A stretch of 21,490 bases of DNA from contig CAMZKK010000075.1 in assembly GCA_947311175.1 (NCBI GenBank), forward strand, positions 1-21,490, in the 5' to 3' direction. Below, one piece after another: positions 13,558-21,199 of this stretch; position 1 is the stretch's first letter, and each line of letters starts with the position of its first letter. This DNA is from an uncultured Planctomycetota bacterium (GTDB lineage: Bacteria > Planctomycetota > SZUA-567 > JAFGNG01). The notes beneath the pieces are model-generated. The model saw nothing but the letters and a program-made list of their open reading frames with translations. It did not search any database and was not told the DNA's origin. A program made the position numbers and the translations under genes.

Positions 13558-14627
13558 TCAATCCATTTTGAAATATTGTTTTTGACAAAATCATCATCTG
13601 TTAAGTGTGGATATGATTTATAGATTCTATCTAATTCTTCTGATTGACCTTCCGACAAAGTTTCAGCTGGATTAAGACAGCGAATAGATTTCATCAATCC
13701 TTGACGACGAAGCACTTCATGAACCCCCGGGATACAACCACTAAAATTATTTGCCGCATCGAAAAGGACGGCATTGCAATCAGTTACTTCAATATTGCGA
13801 GTTATCATTTCTTGTGGGATAGAATTGCCACTTTCTATAATTTGATGGATTTCATCTAATAGCTCAACAGCTCGTTTTGTCCATACGCACCAATGCCCCA
13901 ATAGTCCTCCCTTAATCCGAGTTTCGACAATTCCGTTTTCTGTTTGAAATCTAAATGGAGTGAGCAAATCCATAACAATATTATCATCATTGCCGGTATA
14001 GAGAGTTATCTCTTCAGTTTTTCCTGCATCACATATTGCCCGAACTACATCAATGGTTTGATAGCGATTGAATGGTGCCATCTTGATGCCTAAGACATTG
14101 TCAATATTTGCAAATCGCTGCCAGAAATCATAACCAAGAAGACAACCGCCAACCGCAGGTTGTAAATAAAATCCAATAATTGGAATTTCTTTGGCAATTC
14201 TTTCGCAGTGAGAAATTAGCTCATCAACACTTTTATCCTTTAACGCAGCCAAACTAAGAAGAGAGGCATGAAATCCATATTCTTTTGCGAGTTGTGCTTC
14301 GCTTAGGGCTTGCTCTGTATTACCACAAATTCCTGAAACCTTTAATATCTCTCGATTATTTTCTTTGCATGCTTCATCAATACAAGCACTAGTAAAGCTT
14401 AAGACTTCTTCGAGTAGATTGTGCTTTGATTCCCGAATTTCAAATTGTGTAGTATGAACCCCAATTGCAATTCCACCGACACCGGCAGCAATATAATATT
14501 GAGCTATTGCTCGCATATCTTGTTTGTCAATCGAAAGTTCTTCGGTTAAAGAAAGAGGATGAGCCGGGATTACACAGCCATTCTTAAACTTTGTTAGCAC
14601 ATCTTTTGGAATATCGTTTATCTTCAT
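13554..14627 (-). CDS. DapA/NAL-family class I aldolase (dihydrodipicolinate synthase-like)
   Basis: A 357-aa TIM-barrel protein of the dihydrodipicolinate synthase / N-acetylneuraminate lyase family, which performs pyruvate-type aldol additions or cleavages through a lysine Schiff base. The probable Schiff-base lysine is K182 in VLGIKMAPFNR, and the catalytic tyrosine is Y154 in IGFYLQP (YNxP position). The usual GTTGE loop is replaced by IGVHTT (55-60), and the chain is about 60 residues longer than DapA, so it is not a housekeeping lysine-biosynthesis enzyme. It forms a pair with the adjacent SDR-like gene (55-nt gap). Such pairs, with Gfo/Idh/MocA enzymes, occur in carbohydrate-degrading bacteria; the substrate is unknown. 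ATG 14627 is the only good start and is preceded by GAAAGG. Confidence 0.85.
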   Translation of the reverse strand: MKINDIPKDVLTKFKNGCVIPAHPLSLTEELSIDKQDMRAIAQYYIAAGVGGIAIGVHTTQFEIRESKHNLLEEVLSFTSACIDEACKENNREILKVSGICGNTEQALSEAQLAKEYGFHASLLSLAALKDKSVDELISHCERIAKEIPIIGFYLQPAVGGCLLGYDFWQRFANIDNVLGIKMAPFNRYQTIDVVRAICDAGKTEEITLYTGNDDNIVMDLLTPFRFQTENGIVETRIKGGLLGHWCVWTKRAVELLDEIHQIIESGNSIPQEMITRNIEVTDCNAVLFDAANNFSGCIPGVHEVLRRQGLMKSIRCLNPAETLSEGQSEELDRIYKSYPHLTDDDFVKNNISKWID

Positions 14628-14641
14628 TTCATGCCTTTCAT

Positions 14642-14667
14642 CCTAAATTTCAACTGCGAAATTTAAG
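14642..14667. repeat. Short dispersed palindrome, site F
   Basis: CCTAAATTTC-aactgc-GAAATTTAAG, the cleanest member of the family: a 10-base arm pair with one G:T-type mismatch and a 6-nt loop. It lies in the 55-nt gap between two genes of the same strand. Confidence 0.65.
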
Positions 14668-14682
14668 CTTATTGGTAAAAAT

Positions 14683-15711
14683 CTAAAACTTACCATCACT
14701 TACTTCAAACTTTGTTGGTTTACCAAGTGTCCTGCCACCTTGCAAAATCCACTCTGCTTGCCAATCTAAAAGGGTCTCAATATCAACTTTAGGTTTTCCG
14801 AAAACCTCTATTGCCTTGCTTGCATTAGCAAGAAAAGTTTTTTTCGGTTCTCCGGTAAAGGTAACTTTTTTGTTTAATATCTTTGCCATCTGAGTAGCTG
14901 CATATTTGGTAGTAACTATTTCAGGTCCGGTTATATTTATTACTTTCGCTGGTGAGCTAACTAATTGTAAACAAAGCAACGCTTGACTAACTGCATCACC
15001 TTGCCAGATACAATTAAAATGTCCGGCAGAAAGGTCAATTATTTCATCAGCCATTATCTTTTGGCAAATATCATGAAGAACTCCATACCGCAAATCAACA
15101 CTATAATTTAACCGAAAATGGCAAACCTTTGTCCCCCAAGTTCGGCAAGCGTAATTAAACATCATCTCTCGACCCAAAGCAGAGCTGGCGTAGTTGCCAA
15201 GTGGGGCAGGTTGCGTCTCTTCGGTGCAACCTCCACTTTCTGCAGCAACAAGTGGATATACACAACCGGTGGAAAAACTTACAATTGATGATTTTCTAAA
15301 ATGTCGAGCAACATATCCCGGCACCAAGGTGTTCATAACCCATGTTAAATCTTCTGCCCCATCGGTGCCGAATTTTTTGGCAACCATATAGATTACATTT
15401 TTAACTAACTCCAAACGATTAACTTCTTCCGGATTAGAGAGATCGGCAATGGTGGTTTCAATTCCTTCTTGCTCAAGAATTTCTTTGGCTATTGGATTGG
15501 AAAAACGAGCAACCCCAACAACCCTTTTCTTTACTCCTGCTTCCTTAATCGCACGAGCAGCCATTACCGCAAGATTGACCCCCATTTTACCGGCAACACC
15601 AAGGATAATGATATCGCCGTCAAGTTTTTTCATATAATCAATCAGCATTTGATTTGGGGTGGTAATCAATAAATCTAATTGTTCTTCATTTTTTATTATT
15701 ATTTTATTCAT
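14683..15711 (-). CDS. NAD-dependent epimerase/dehydratase-like protein lacking the catalytic lysine
   Basis: A 342-aa extended-SDR-type protein. The Rossmann motif is ILGVAGKMG (36-44, GxxGxxG). The strand-6 region reads FSTGCVYP (146-153), and the catalytic-tyrosine segment NYASSALGREMMF has Y174. Where classical SDRs have YxxxK, residue 178 is Ala, so ordinary dehydrogenase chemistry is doubtful. The following segment (FRLNYSVDLRYGVLHDI, about 199-215) is shared with a family often encoded next to DapA-like aldolases in Planctomycetes and Lentisphaerae, where the same replacement is usual as far as I recall. The start chosen is ATG 15711 with AAAGG 6 nt upstream. Starts at 15717 (abutting the AAAGG) and 15738 are less likely. 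It probably modifies a sugar-derived substrate of the neighbouring aldolase. Confidence 0.82.
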   Translation of the reverse strand: MNKIIIKNEEQLDLLITTPNQMLIDYMKKLDGDIIILGVAGKMGVNLAVMAARAIKEAGVKKRVVGVARFSNPIAKEILEQEGIETTIADLSNPEEVNRLELVKNVIYMVAKKFGTDGAEDLTWVMNTLVPGYVARHFRKSSIVSFSTGCVYPLVAAESGGCTEETQPAPLGNYASSALGREMMFNYACRTWGTKVCHFRLNYSVDLRYGVLHDICQKIMADEIIDLSAGHFNCIWQGDAVSQALLCLQLVSSPAKVINITGPEIVTTKYAATQMAKILNKKVTFTGEPKKTFLANASKAIEVFGKPKVDIETLLDWQAEWILQGGRTLGKPTKFEVSDGKF

Positions 15712-15782
15712 AATCATCCTTTGGGAATTTAGATTCATTTTAATCTGAGAGTAAACAATTAGTTAAAATCTGTAAAGTTAAA

Positions 15783-17471
15783 TTATGGGGAAATAGTTCG
15801 ATGCTGTTCTAATCTTTCTTTATCTGTTTTTGCAACATATATATCATTTCCATTTTCATCTTTTTCGGCATAAAACATTGCCGTCGCAACTGTCCCGGGG
15901 GTAGGAATAAAACACTGCACCTGCTGCGGTTTCCAGCCCTTCTTTCTAAGCCAAGAAGAAAGTTCCTGCATATCAGCCATTGTGCAGCCGGGGAAGGCAC
16001 TCATCAAATATGGAATTACAAATAAAGACGAATGAGAATCTGTTTTTTTAGGATTTGTTTTATTATAAAATATTTCAATAAACTTTTCAAACTTTTCAAA
16101 CTTAGTTTTTCTCATCTTTTTTAAGACATTTTCCGAGCAGTGCTCCGGTGCTAATTTTAATTGGCCACCGGTAAAGTTTTTTGTAATTTCCAAAATCGCA
16201 GGCTCTGTGGGATTGACTAAATCATAACGGATACCGCTTGCTACTCGAAGATGCTTAATGCCATTAATGTCATTCACATGGGAGAGAAGTTGTAAATATT
16301 TATCGTGGTTTAATTCTAAATTCTGACAAACTGCTGGTGCATAACAACTTTTTCGGTGGCAATTCTCTCCATTTATTTTACATCTTGATTGATAAGAATT
16401 GGCTGTTGGCCCACCGATATCACTAATTGAGCCTTTAAATGCCTTGTGCTTAAGCAATGATTTTATCTCGTTAATTATTGATTGCTCTGAACGAGATGCA
16501 ATATTTTTTCCTTGATGAAGAGCAAGAGAACAAAATGTGCATCCTCCACCGCAACCACGATGAGCAGTAATGCTAAATCTAATCATTTCAAGAGCAGGTA
16601 TCTTTTCTTGATATGACGGATGTGGATTACGGCTAAACGGTAGAGAGTAAAGTTTATCAAGCTCTTTCTCCGTAAGTGCTTTCGCCTTTGGGTTGATAAT
16701 TAATTTTCTGCCATTGTGAGATTGAACAAGAATACAATTGATGTTTTGAATTTGATTTTCAATTTCCACAGTTGCAATAATCAATTTTTGTTTATCTTCT
16801 TTTATATCGTTTAGTGAAGGTAATTCTTTTGCTTCGCTTAAATCTAAGTCCATATCCTTTTTGGCAATAAAAGCGGTTCCTCGGATATTGCAGATTGACT
16901 CTTTTTTTTCTAATTTATCAGCCAATTCAACAATTGCTCGTTCACCCATTCCATAAATTAAAATATCTGCCTTACTATCAAAGAGGATACTTTGCCGAAT
17001 TGAATCTGTCCAAAAATCATAATGAACAGCTCGACGAAGTGATGCCTCAATTCCGCCAATTGCAATCTTTATTTTTGGGAATGCCTGCCTTACTAAATTT
17101 GTATAGACGACTACTGCCCGATTTGGACGGGCTCTGCTTTTACCTCCTGGGGTATATGCGTCGTCATGCCGTTTTTTTCTAAAAGCGGTATAGTGAGCAA
17201 GCATTGAATCTAATGCCCCTGAGGAAATTCCGACAAACAAACGAGGCCGCCCCATTTTTTTTATATCGTCTGGCGATTTCCAATTTGGTTGTGAAATAAT
17301 TCCAACCTTGTAGCCATAACTTAAAAGGTGTCTGCCAAGAAGTGGTACACCAAAAGATGGGTGGTCGATATAGGCATCACCACTGACCAAAAGAATATCT
17401 AATTCATCCCAGCCGAGTTTGTCCATTTCAGGACGGGAGGTTGGTAGAAAATTAATATTTAGATTAGGCAT
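15783..17471 (-). CDS. YgiQ-family radical SAM protein
   Basis: A 562-aa protein of the conserved YgiQ (UPF0313) family. The N-terminal part has the family opening FLPTSRPEMDKLGWDELDILLVSGDAYIDHPSFG (8-41), related to B12-binding-type folds, then GRPRLFVGISSGALDSM and IAIGGIEASLRR. The radical SAM cluster motif is C307-x3-C311-x2-C314 in HRGCGGGCTFC, which holds the 4Fe-4S cluster that cleaves S-adenosylmethionine. Later cysteines (in KINGENCHRKSCYAPAVCQN) may bind a further metal. The C-terminal part carries the family's PQQVQCFIPTPGTVAT-type stretch. Reaction and substrate remain unknown for the family. The gene starts 3 nt after the stop of the DUF1622 gene with no ribosome-binding site of its own, so translation is probably coupled. 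Length is close to normal (E. coli YgiQ is longer). Confidence 0.93.
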   Translation of the reverse strand: MPNLNINFLPTSRPEMDKLGWDELDILLVSGDAYIDHPSFGVPLLGRHLLSYGYKVGIISQPNWKSPDDIKKMGRPRLFVGISSGALDSMLAHYTAFRKKRHDDAYTPGGKSRARPNRAVVVYTNLVRQAFPKIKIAIGGIEASLRRAVHYDFWTDSIRQSILFDSKADILIYGMGERAIVELADKLEKKESICNIRGTAFIAKKDMDLDLSEAKELPSLNDIKEDKQKLIIATVEIENQIQNINCILVQSHNGRKLIINPKAKALTEKELDKLYSLPFSRNPHPSYQEKIPALEMIRFSITAHRGCGGGCTFCSLALHQGKNIASRSEQSIINEIKSLLKHKAFKGSISDIGGPTANSYQSRCKINGENCHRKSCYAPAVCQNLELNHDKYLQLLSHVNDINGIKHLRVASGIRYDLVNPTEPAILEITKNFTGGQLKLAPEHCSENVLKKMRKTKFEKFEKFIEIFYNKTNPKKTDSHSSLFVIPYLMSAFPGCTMADMQELSSWLRKKGWKPQQVQCFIPTPGTVATAMFYAEKDENGNDIYVAKTDKERLEQHRTISP

Positions 17472-17474
17472 AAA

Positions 17475-17903
17475 TTATTCGTTTTCTGATTTATCTTCTG
17501 ATTTATCTTCTGATTTATCTTCCGGTTTATTTGTAGGTGATTCTTTTTTATTTTTACCGCTCATCCTATCTTGATGATTATAGTATTCTTGCATCAAAAG
17601 ATAATTCAAAATAGTTCTTATCGCAATAATTGATGTCAAAATCCCTACTTCATTCCAGGTTGGGGCAGCGGTTGTCTTGAGAATACTGCCGCCAACAAGA
17701 AAACCTAAACCTAATGAAAAAGAATGCCCCATTTCCATCCTGGTTTCATTTATGGCATCAATCGAGCGTTTTTCAAAAAATATATCTTTAATGAATGTTG
17801 CCATAGCTTTGATTATGCCAATACCAATTGCAATCATTGCCAACAATTGACAAAAGTCCACCATATGGTTATTTGCAGCAATAGTTAATTCGTGTAAAGT
17901 CAT
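17475..17903 (-). CDS. DUF1622 family inner-membrane protein
   Basis: A 142-aa membrane protein of the DUF1622 family, function unknown. Three hydrophobic helices are at about 15-37, 62-78 and 86-107. The family pattern is visible as RMEMGHSFSLGLGFLVGGSILKTT (55-78) and ILTSIIAIRTILNYLLMQE (88-106). The tail is polar and ends in the tandem motif EDKSEDKSEDKSENE, coded by 12-bp DNA repeats. ATG 17903 is preceded by AAGAGA. It leads a probable four-gene minus-strand operon with YgiQ, the SDR-like and the DapA-like genes. Linkage to YgiQ is physical (3-nt gap); a shared function is not established. Confidence 0.85.
   Translation of the reverse strand: MTLHELTIAANNHMVDFCQLLAMIAIGIGIIKAMATFIKDIFFEKRSIDAINETRMEMGHSFSLGLGFLVGGSILKTTAAPTWNEVGILTSIIAIRTILNYLLMQEYYNHQDRMSGKNKKESPTNKPEDKSEDKSEDKSENE
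17485..17532. repeat. 12-bp tandem repeat within the DUF1622 tail
   Basis: tctgatttatct occurs three times exactly (17485-17496, 17497-17508, 17509-17520), followed by one diverged copy (17521-17532). It keeps frame, coding KSED units, so copy-number change would only alter tail length. Confidence 0.85.
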
Positions 17904-17988
17904 TATTGATTTCTCTTATTATTGAATTAGAAAGTATTTGTTTTATCGACATATTCTTCTTCATTATCTCTATTAATATATAAATTCC

Positions 17989-18016
17989 TTGCAAGAAATA
18001 TCCTTTGATATAAAAT
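17989..18016 (+). promoter_or_regulatory. Probable promoter of the SPFH-GYF gene
   Basis: TTGCAA (17989-17994), a 16-nt spacer and TAAAAT (18011-18016), leaving a leader of about 37 nt that ends with AAAGGAGAG and the ATG at 18060. It lies in the 156-nt divergent gap from the DUF1622 gene. Confidence 0.45.
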
Positions 18017-18059
18017 AAGATAAAGTGCAATAGGTACCAATTTTAAAAGGAGAGTAATT

Positions 18060-19163
18060 ATGGCATTATGGGATAAAATCAAGGGACAATTTATTGATGT
18101 AATTGAGTGGGTTGACAATACTCGTGACACAATGATTTGGAAATTTCCAAGATATGATAATGAAATAAAAAATGGTGCACAGTTAATTGTTAGGGAAGGT
18201 CAAAATGCAGTATTTATGCATGAAGGCGAACTTGGCGATGTTTTTAAACCGGGAAGAGTTGAATTAACGACTAATAATATTCCAATTCTGACAACCTTAA
18301 AGAGTTGGAAGTATGGTTTTGATTCTCCATTTAAATGTGATGTTTATTTTATTACCACTCGTCAATTTACAGATTTAAAGTGGGGAACCAAAAATCCAAT
18401 AATGCTTCGTGATCCGGAGTTTGGTCCGGTTCGTTTGCGAGCGTTCGGAAGTTTTTGTGTACAAATTACTGATCCGGGAAAATGTATAAAACAATTTGCC
18501 GGGACTGACCCAAATTTCAATACCGATGAAGCGGTAGGGCAATTTAAAAATATCCTTGCCACAAGATTTGCTGATGCGCTTGGTGAATCAAAAATCCCAA
18601 TGCTTGACCTTGCTGCAAACTACAATGAAATTGGTGATTTGCTTACCGACAAAATCCAACCTGAATTTGATGAATACGGAATTAAACTAACCAAGCTTTT
18701 GGTTGAAAACATTTCTTTACCTCCTGCGGTTGAGGAAGCTCTTGACAAACGTTCTGAAATGGGAGTGCTTGGTAATATGAATCAATATACTCAATTTCAA
18801 ACAGCCAACGCCATTGAAGATATGGCAAATAACCCTGGAGGAGCTGGTTCAAATATGATGGGCGTTGTTGCCGGAATGGGAATGGGAAATGTAATGGGTG
18901 GAACAATGCAAAATAATGCTTCTGCCCCTCAAGCACCTGGTGCTGTCCCTCCCCCTTTGCCTCCTGCTACGCAATGGTTTGCCGCAATTAATGGACAGCA
19001 GTCAGGTCCATTTGATGATAATGCCATAAAACAACAAATAGCAGGACGATTTATAGCTCAAGACACTTTGGTTTGGAAGCAAGGAATGGCTACATGGACA
19101 AAAGCAAGCGAAGTTGCAGAAATTGCAACCCTATTTGGAACCATGCCACCCCCACTACCGTAA
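18060..19163 (+). CDS. SPFH-domain (YdjI/virion-core-like) protein with C-terminal GYF_2 domain
   Basis: A 367-aa protein. Residues about 1-245 match the YdjI-type SPFH/band-7 family (MALWDKIKGQFIDVIEWVD ... MIWKFPRYDNEIKNGAQLIVREGQNAVFMHEGELGDVFKPGRVEL ... SIPMLDLAANYNE-type core ... ENISLPPAVEEALDKRSEMGVLG). This is a subgroup without the N-terminal TM helix, expected to assemble at the inner face of the membrane. A Met/Gly-rich stretch (257-285) and a proline run PPPLPP (297-302) follow. Residues 305-358 are a GYF_2 domain (QWFAAINGQQSGPFDDNAIKQQI ... DTLVWKQGMATWTKASEV), a module that in relatives binds proline-rich peptides. The protein ends in another PPPLP. Its stop lies inside the first of two hairpins, and the next gene is a zinc-ribbon/TerB membrane protein, a likely partner. 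The ribosome-binding site AAAGGAGAG has good spacing. Confidence 0.9.
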   Translation: MALWDKIKGQFIDVIEWVDNTRDTMIWKFPRYDNEIKNGAQLIVREGQNAVFMHEGELGDVFKPGRVELTTNNIPILTTLKSWKYGFDSPFKCDVYFITTRQFTDLKWGTKNPIMLRDPEFGPVRLRAFGSFCVQITDPGKCIKQFAGTDPNFNTDEAVGQFKNILATRFADALGESKIPMLDLAANYNEIGDLLTDKIQPEFDEYGIKLTKLLVENISLPPAVEEALDKRSEMGVLGNMNQYTQFQTANAIEDMANNPGGAGSNMMGVVAGMGMGNVMGGTMQNNASAPQAPGAVPPPLPPATQWFAAINGQQSGPFDDNAIKQQIAGRFIAQDTLVWKQGMATWTKASEVAEIATLFGTMPPPLP

Positions 19164-19182
19164 CAAAAGCTTCCAGCTTTTG
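19164..19182 (+). repeat. Hairpin 1 of a tandem pair between the SPFH and Tim44/TerB genes
   Basis: caaaagct-tcc-agcttttg, an 8-bp perfect stem with a 3-nt loop, starting directly at the stop codon of the SPFH gene. The 22-nt unit 19161-19182 recurs at 19192-19213 with one base changed. No T-run follows, so it is not a standard terminator. Confidence 0.75.
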
Positions 19183-19190
19183 ACCAGATA

Positions 19191-19217
19191 GTAACAAAAG
19201 CTTCTAGCTTTTGTTAC
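19191..19217 (+). repeat. Hairpin 2 of the tandem pair, 12-bp perfect stem
   Basis: gtaacaaaagct-tct-agcttttgttac, a 12-bp perfect stem with a 3-nt loop. It lies 5 nt before the GGAAGGAG ribosome-binding site of the next gene. Possible roles are setting the ratio of the two proteins, mRNA processing, or a weak terminator. Confidence 0.8.
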
Positions 19218-19234
19218 ATTACGGAAGGAGAAGA

Positions 19235-21199
19235 ATGAATATCTTTAAGATTTTAAAAAAACATCATCAAATAATGATGCTTGGAGTTTTCATAATAACA
19301 ATTTTGTTTTCCGGTCTTGTTTATGGCAGAGCCGGGGGGGGGCGTTCATTTTCCGGAGGCTCTTCCTTTGGTGGTTCGTCATTCGGGCATAGTTCAAGTT
19401 TTGGTAGAAGCGGTTATTATTCCCGAGGGATTGGAATTAATGATGTCATTATATTTATAATAATAATAGCTGTTGTTATTTATCGTGCAAAATACGAGAT
19501 TCAAGAAGGACGACCGGGAAGAATTATTCAAAAAGCCAATAGGATGCAAAATGAAAGCATTCGTAACAGGGGGATTTCAATTATTAAAAATAAAGATCCT
19601 GGCTTTGATGAATCAATTTTTATCAATAGAGTTAAAACCGCTTTTTTGAAGATTCAAGATGCTTGGTGTGCTCATGATTTATCAACGGTTAGACCATTTA
19701 TTTCCGATGGAATTGATGAACGATTTACCTTGCAAATAGAAGAACAGAAGGCACAAAACATAATTGACGAGATGGAGAGCATTGTCGTAAACTCTGTGCG
19801 AATTGCTCAAGTTTATAGCGACAATGTATTTGATACCATTACCGTTAGGGTTGATGCAACTGCAGTAGATTATAGCAAAGATATAAATACCGGGAAAATA
19901 GTTGATGGGACAAAAAGCTCCAGTCAGTTTGTTGAATACTGGTCATTTCTTAGAAAACTTGGGGTTAAGAGCAGTCGTGATGGTGGGCTTATTGAGGGTA
20001 ATTGTCCAAATTGTGGAGCACAACTAAATATCAATCAATTTGCAAAATGTGAATCCTGTGATTCAATGATTAAAAACGGTTCATACGATTGGGTGCTTGC
20101 AGAAATAACTCAAGCTTCAGAGTGGTCACCAATTGATGAACAATCATTACCTGGAGTTGAATCTTTACAAAATAGGGATAATAATTTTTCAGTGCAAGCT
20201 CTTGAAGACAATATTAGCGTTATGTTTTATCGTCAAATGACAAGCTGGCGTAACGGAAAACTTGATGCATTGCAAAAGATAGCAACGGAGTCTTATTGTC
20301 AGGAATTTAGCAAAAAACTTTCATTTGGTAATGATGGCACCCGAACATTCCCCGGTCAGGCGGCAATTGGTAAAGTTGATACATTGGGTATTTATAGCGA
20401 TGGTGATATAGATACCGCAATGTGTTTGATTAGATGGTCGGCGTCGAGATTTATTATAGATAGATCAGGTAAGATTAAAAAAGCAAAGGGTGCGACTCTT
20501 TCTAGTCAAGTATTTTTTGTTGTTAGAAAAAACACAGCAAAAACTTTTGATGGAGAAAACTTAGGCTCGACTCACTGCCCATCTTGTGGTTCCCCAGGTT
20601 CTACAAATACAGCAAGTAAATGTGAGTATTGTGGAGCAATTATAAAATCAGAAGAATCATGGCGACTTGATGATGTTCAATCATTATTGTCACCAAAAGT
20701 GTCAGAAATGAAAAGTAAATTAAGTATAAACAATAATGGATATGTTGCAAAAGATGTAAATACGGTTGGCACCCCCGGAGAATGTATTTCCGGTGGAGCT
20801 GAGGCTGCTGCTTGGATGATTCAGATTATGCTTGCCGATGGAGTGATTGATAAAAGAGAACGAGAATTAATTGATTCTTATGCAAAGGCAAGAGGAGTGT
20901 CTCTTGAACAAATTGATATGTTGATTGAGGCAATGGGAAGTGGAGAGCTTGAAGCACCAAAACCAAATTCAGAACAAGAAGCAAGGCAGTGGATAGAGGC
21001 AATGGCTGCAATGGCACTTGCCGATGGCATAGTTGATAAAAGTGAGAAAAAAGCACTTTTGCAACTTGGCAAAAAGCTTAACTATTCAGCGTATGACATA
21101 AAAATGATTCTCGCCAAAAAACGAGGAGAGCTATACCAAAATGCAAAGAAAAGAATCATCAAAGAAAGAAAAATGAAGATGAAGAGTTTTGATGGTTAA
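19235..21199 (+). CDS. Membrane protein with duplicated Tim44-like/zinc-ribbon units and a TerB-like domain
   Basis: 654 aa from ATG 19235 (GGAAGGAG 4 nt upstream; an in-frame TTG at 19211 would lie within the hairpin). A hydrophobic helix (about 12-30) is followed by a Gly/Ser/Phe-rich stretch (33-58, GGSSFGG type) and a second TM helix (70-83), so the rest is probably cytoplasmic. Tim44-like domain 1 spans about 125-245 (FINRVKTAFLKIQDAWCAHDLSTVRPFISD) and is followed by zinc ribbon C257/C260/C272/C275. Tim44-like domain 2 spans about 318-432 and is followed by zinc ribbon C448/C451/C463/C466. Residues 519-640 form a TerB-like helical domain with ADGVIDKRE and ADGIVDKSE, the paired acidic motifs of tellurite-resistance TerB. 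The lysine-rich tail is 639-650. Paired with the SPFH-GYF gene, it suggests a membrane-surface stress or quality-control module; function is inference. Confidence 0.82.
   Translation: MNIFKILKKHHQIMMLGVFIITILFSGLVYGRAGGGRSFSGGSSFGGSSFGHSSSFGRSGYYSRGIGINDVIIFIIIIAVVIYRAKYEIQEGRPGRIIQKANRMQNESIRNRGISIIKNKDPGFDESIFINRVKTAFLKIQDAWCAHDLSTVRPFISDGIDERFTLQIEEQKAQNIIDEMESIVVNSVRIAQVYSDNVFDTITVRVDATAVDYSKDINTGKIVDGTKSSSQFVEYWSFLRKLGVKSSRDGGLIEGNCPNCGAQLNINQFAKCESCDSMIKNGSYDWVLAEITQASEWSPIDEQSLPGVESLQNRDNNFSVQALEDNISVMFYRQMTSWRNGKLDALQKIATESYCQEFSKKLSFGNDGTRTFPGQAAIGKVDTLGIYSDGDIDTAMCLIRWSASRFIIDRSGKIKKAKGATLSSQVFFVVRKNTAKTFDGENLGSTHCPSCGSPGSTNTASKCEYCGAIIKSEESWRLDDVQSLLSPKVSEMKSKLSINNNGYVAKDVNTVGTPGECISGGAEAAAWMIQIMLADGVIDKRERELIDSYAKARGVSLEQIDMLIEAMGSGELEAPKPNSEQEARQWIEAMAAMALADGIVDKSEKKALLQLGKKLNYSAYDIKMILAKKRGELYQNAKKRIIKERKMKMKSFDG

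Noticed and set aside
14683..15738. Start of the SDR-like gene at ATG 15738
   Set aside because: The extra N-terminal residues are unlike the family and the AAAGG ribosome-binding site fits ATG 15711.
17485..17532. CRISPR-like repeat
   Set aside because: The 12-bp units are adjacent with no spacers and are in-frame coding repeats of the DUF1622 tail.
17927..18130. Minus-strand open frame of 67 codons overlapping the start of the SPFH gene
   Set aside because: It overlaps a strongly supported gene, lacks a ribosome-binding site and resembles no protein; the region is better read as a promoter gap.
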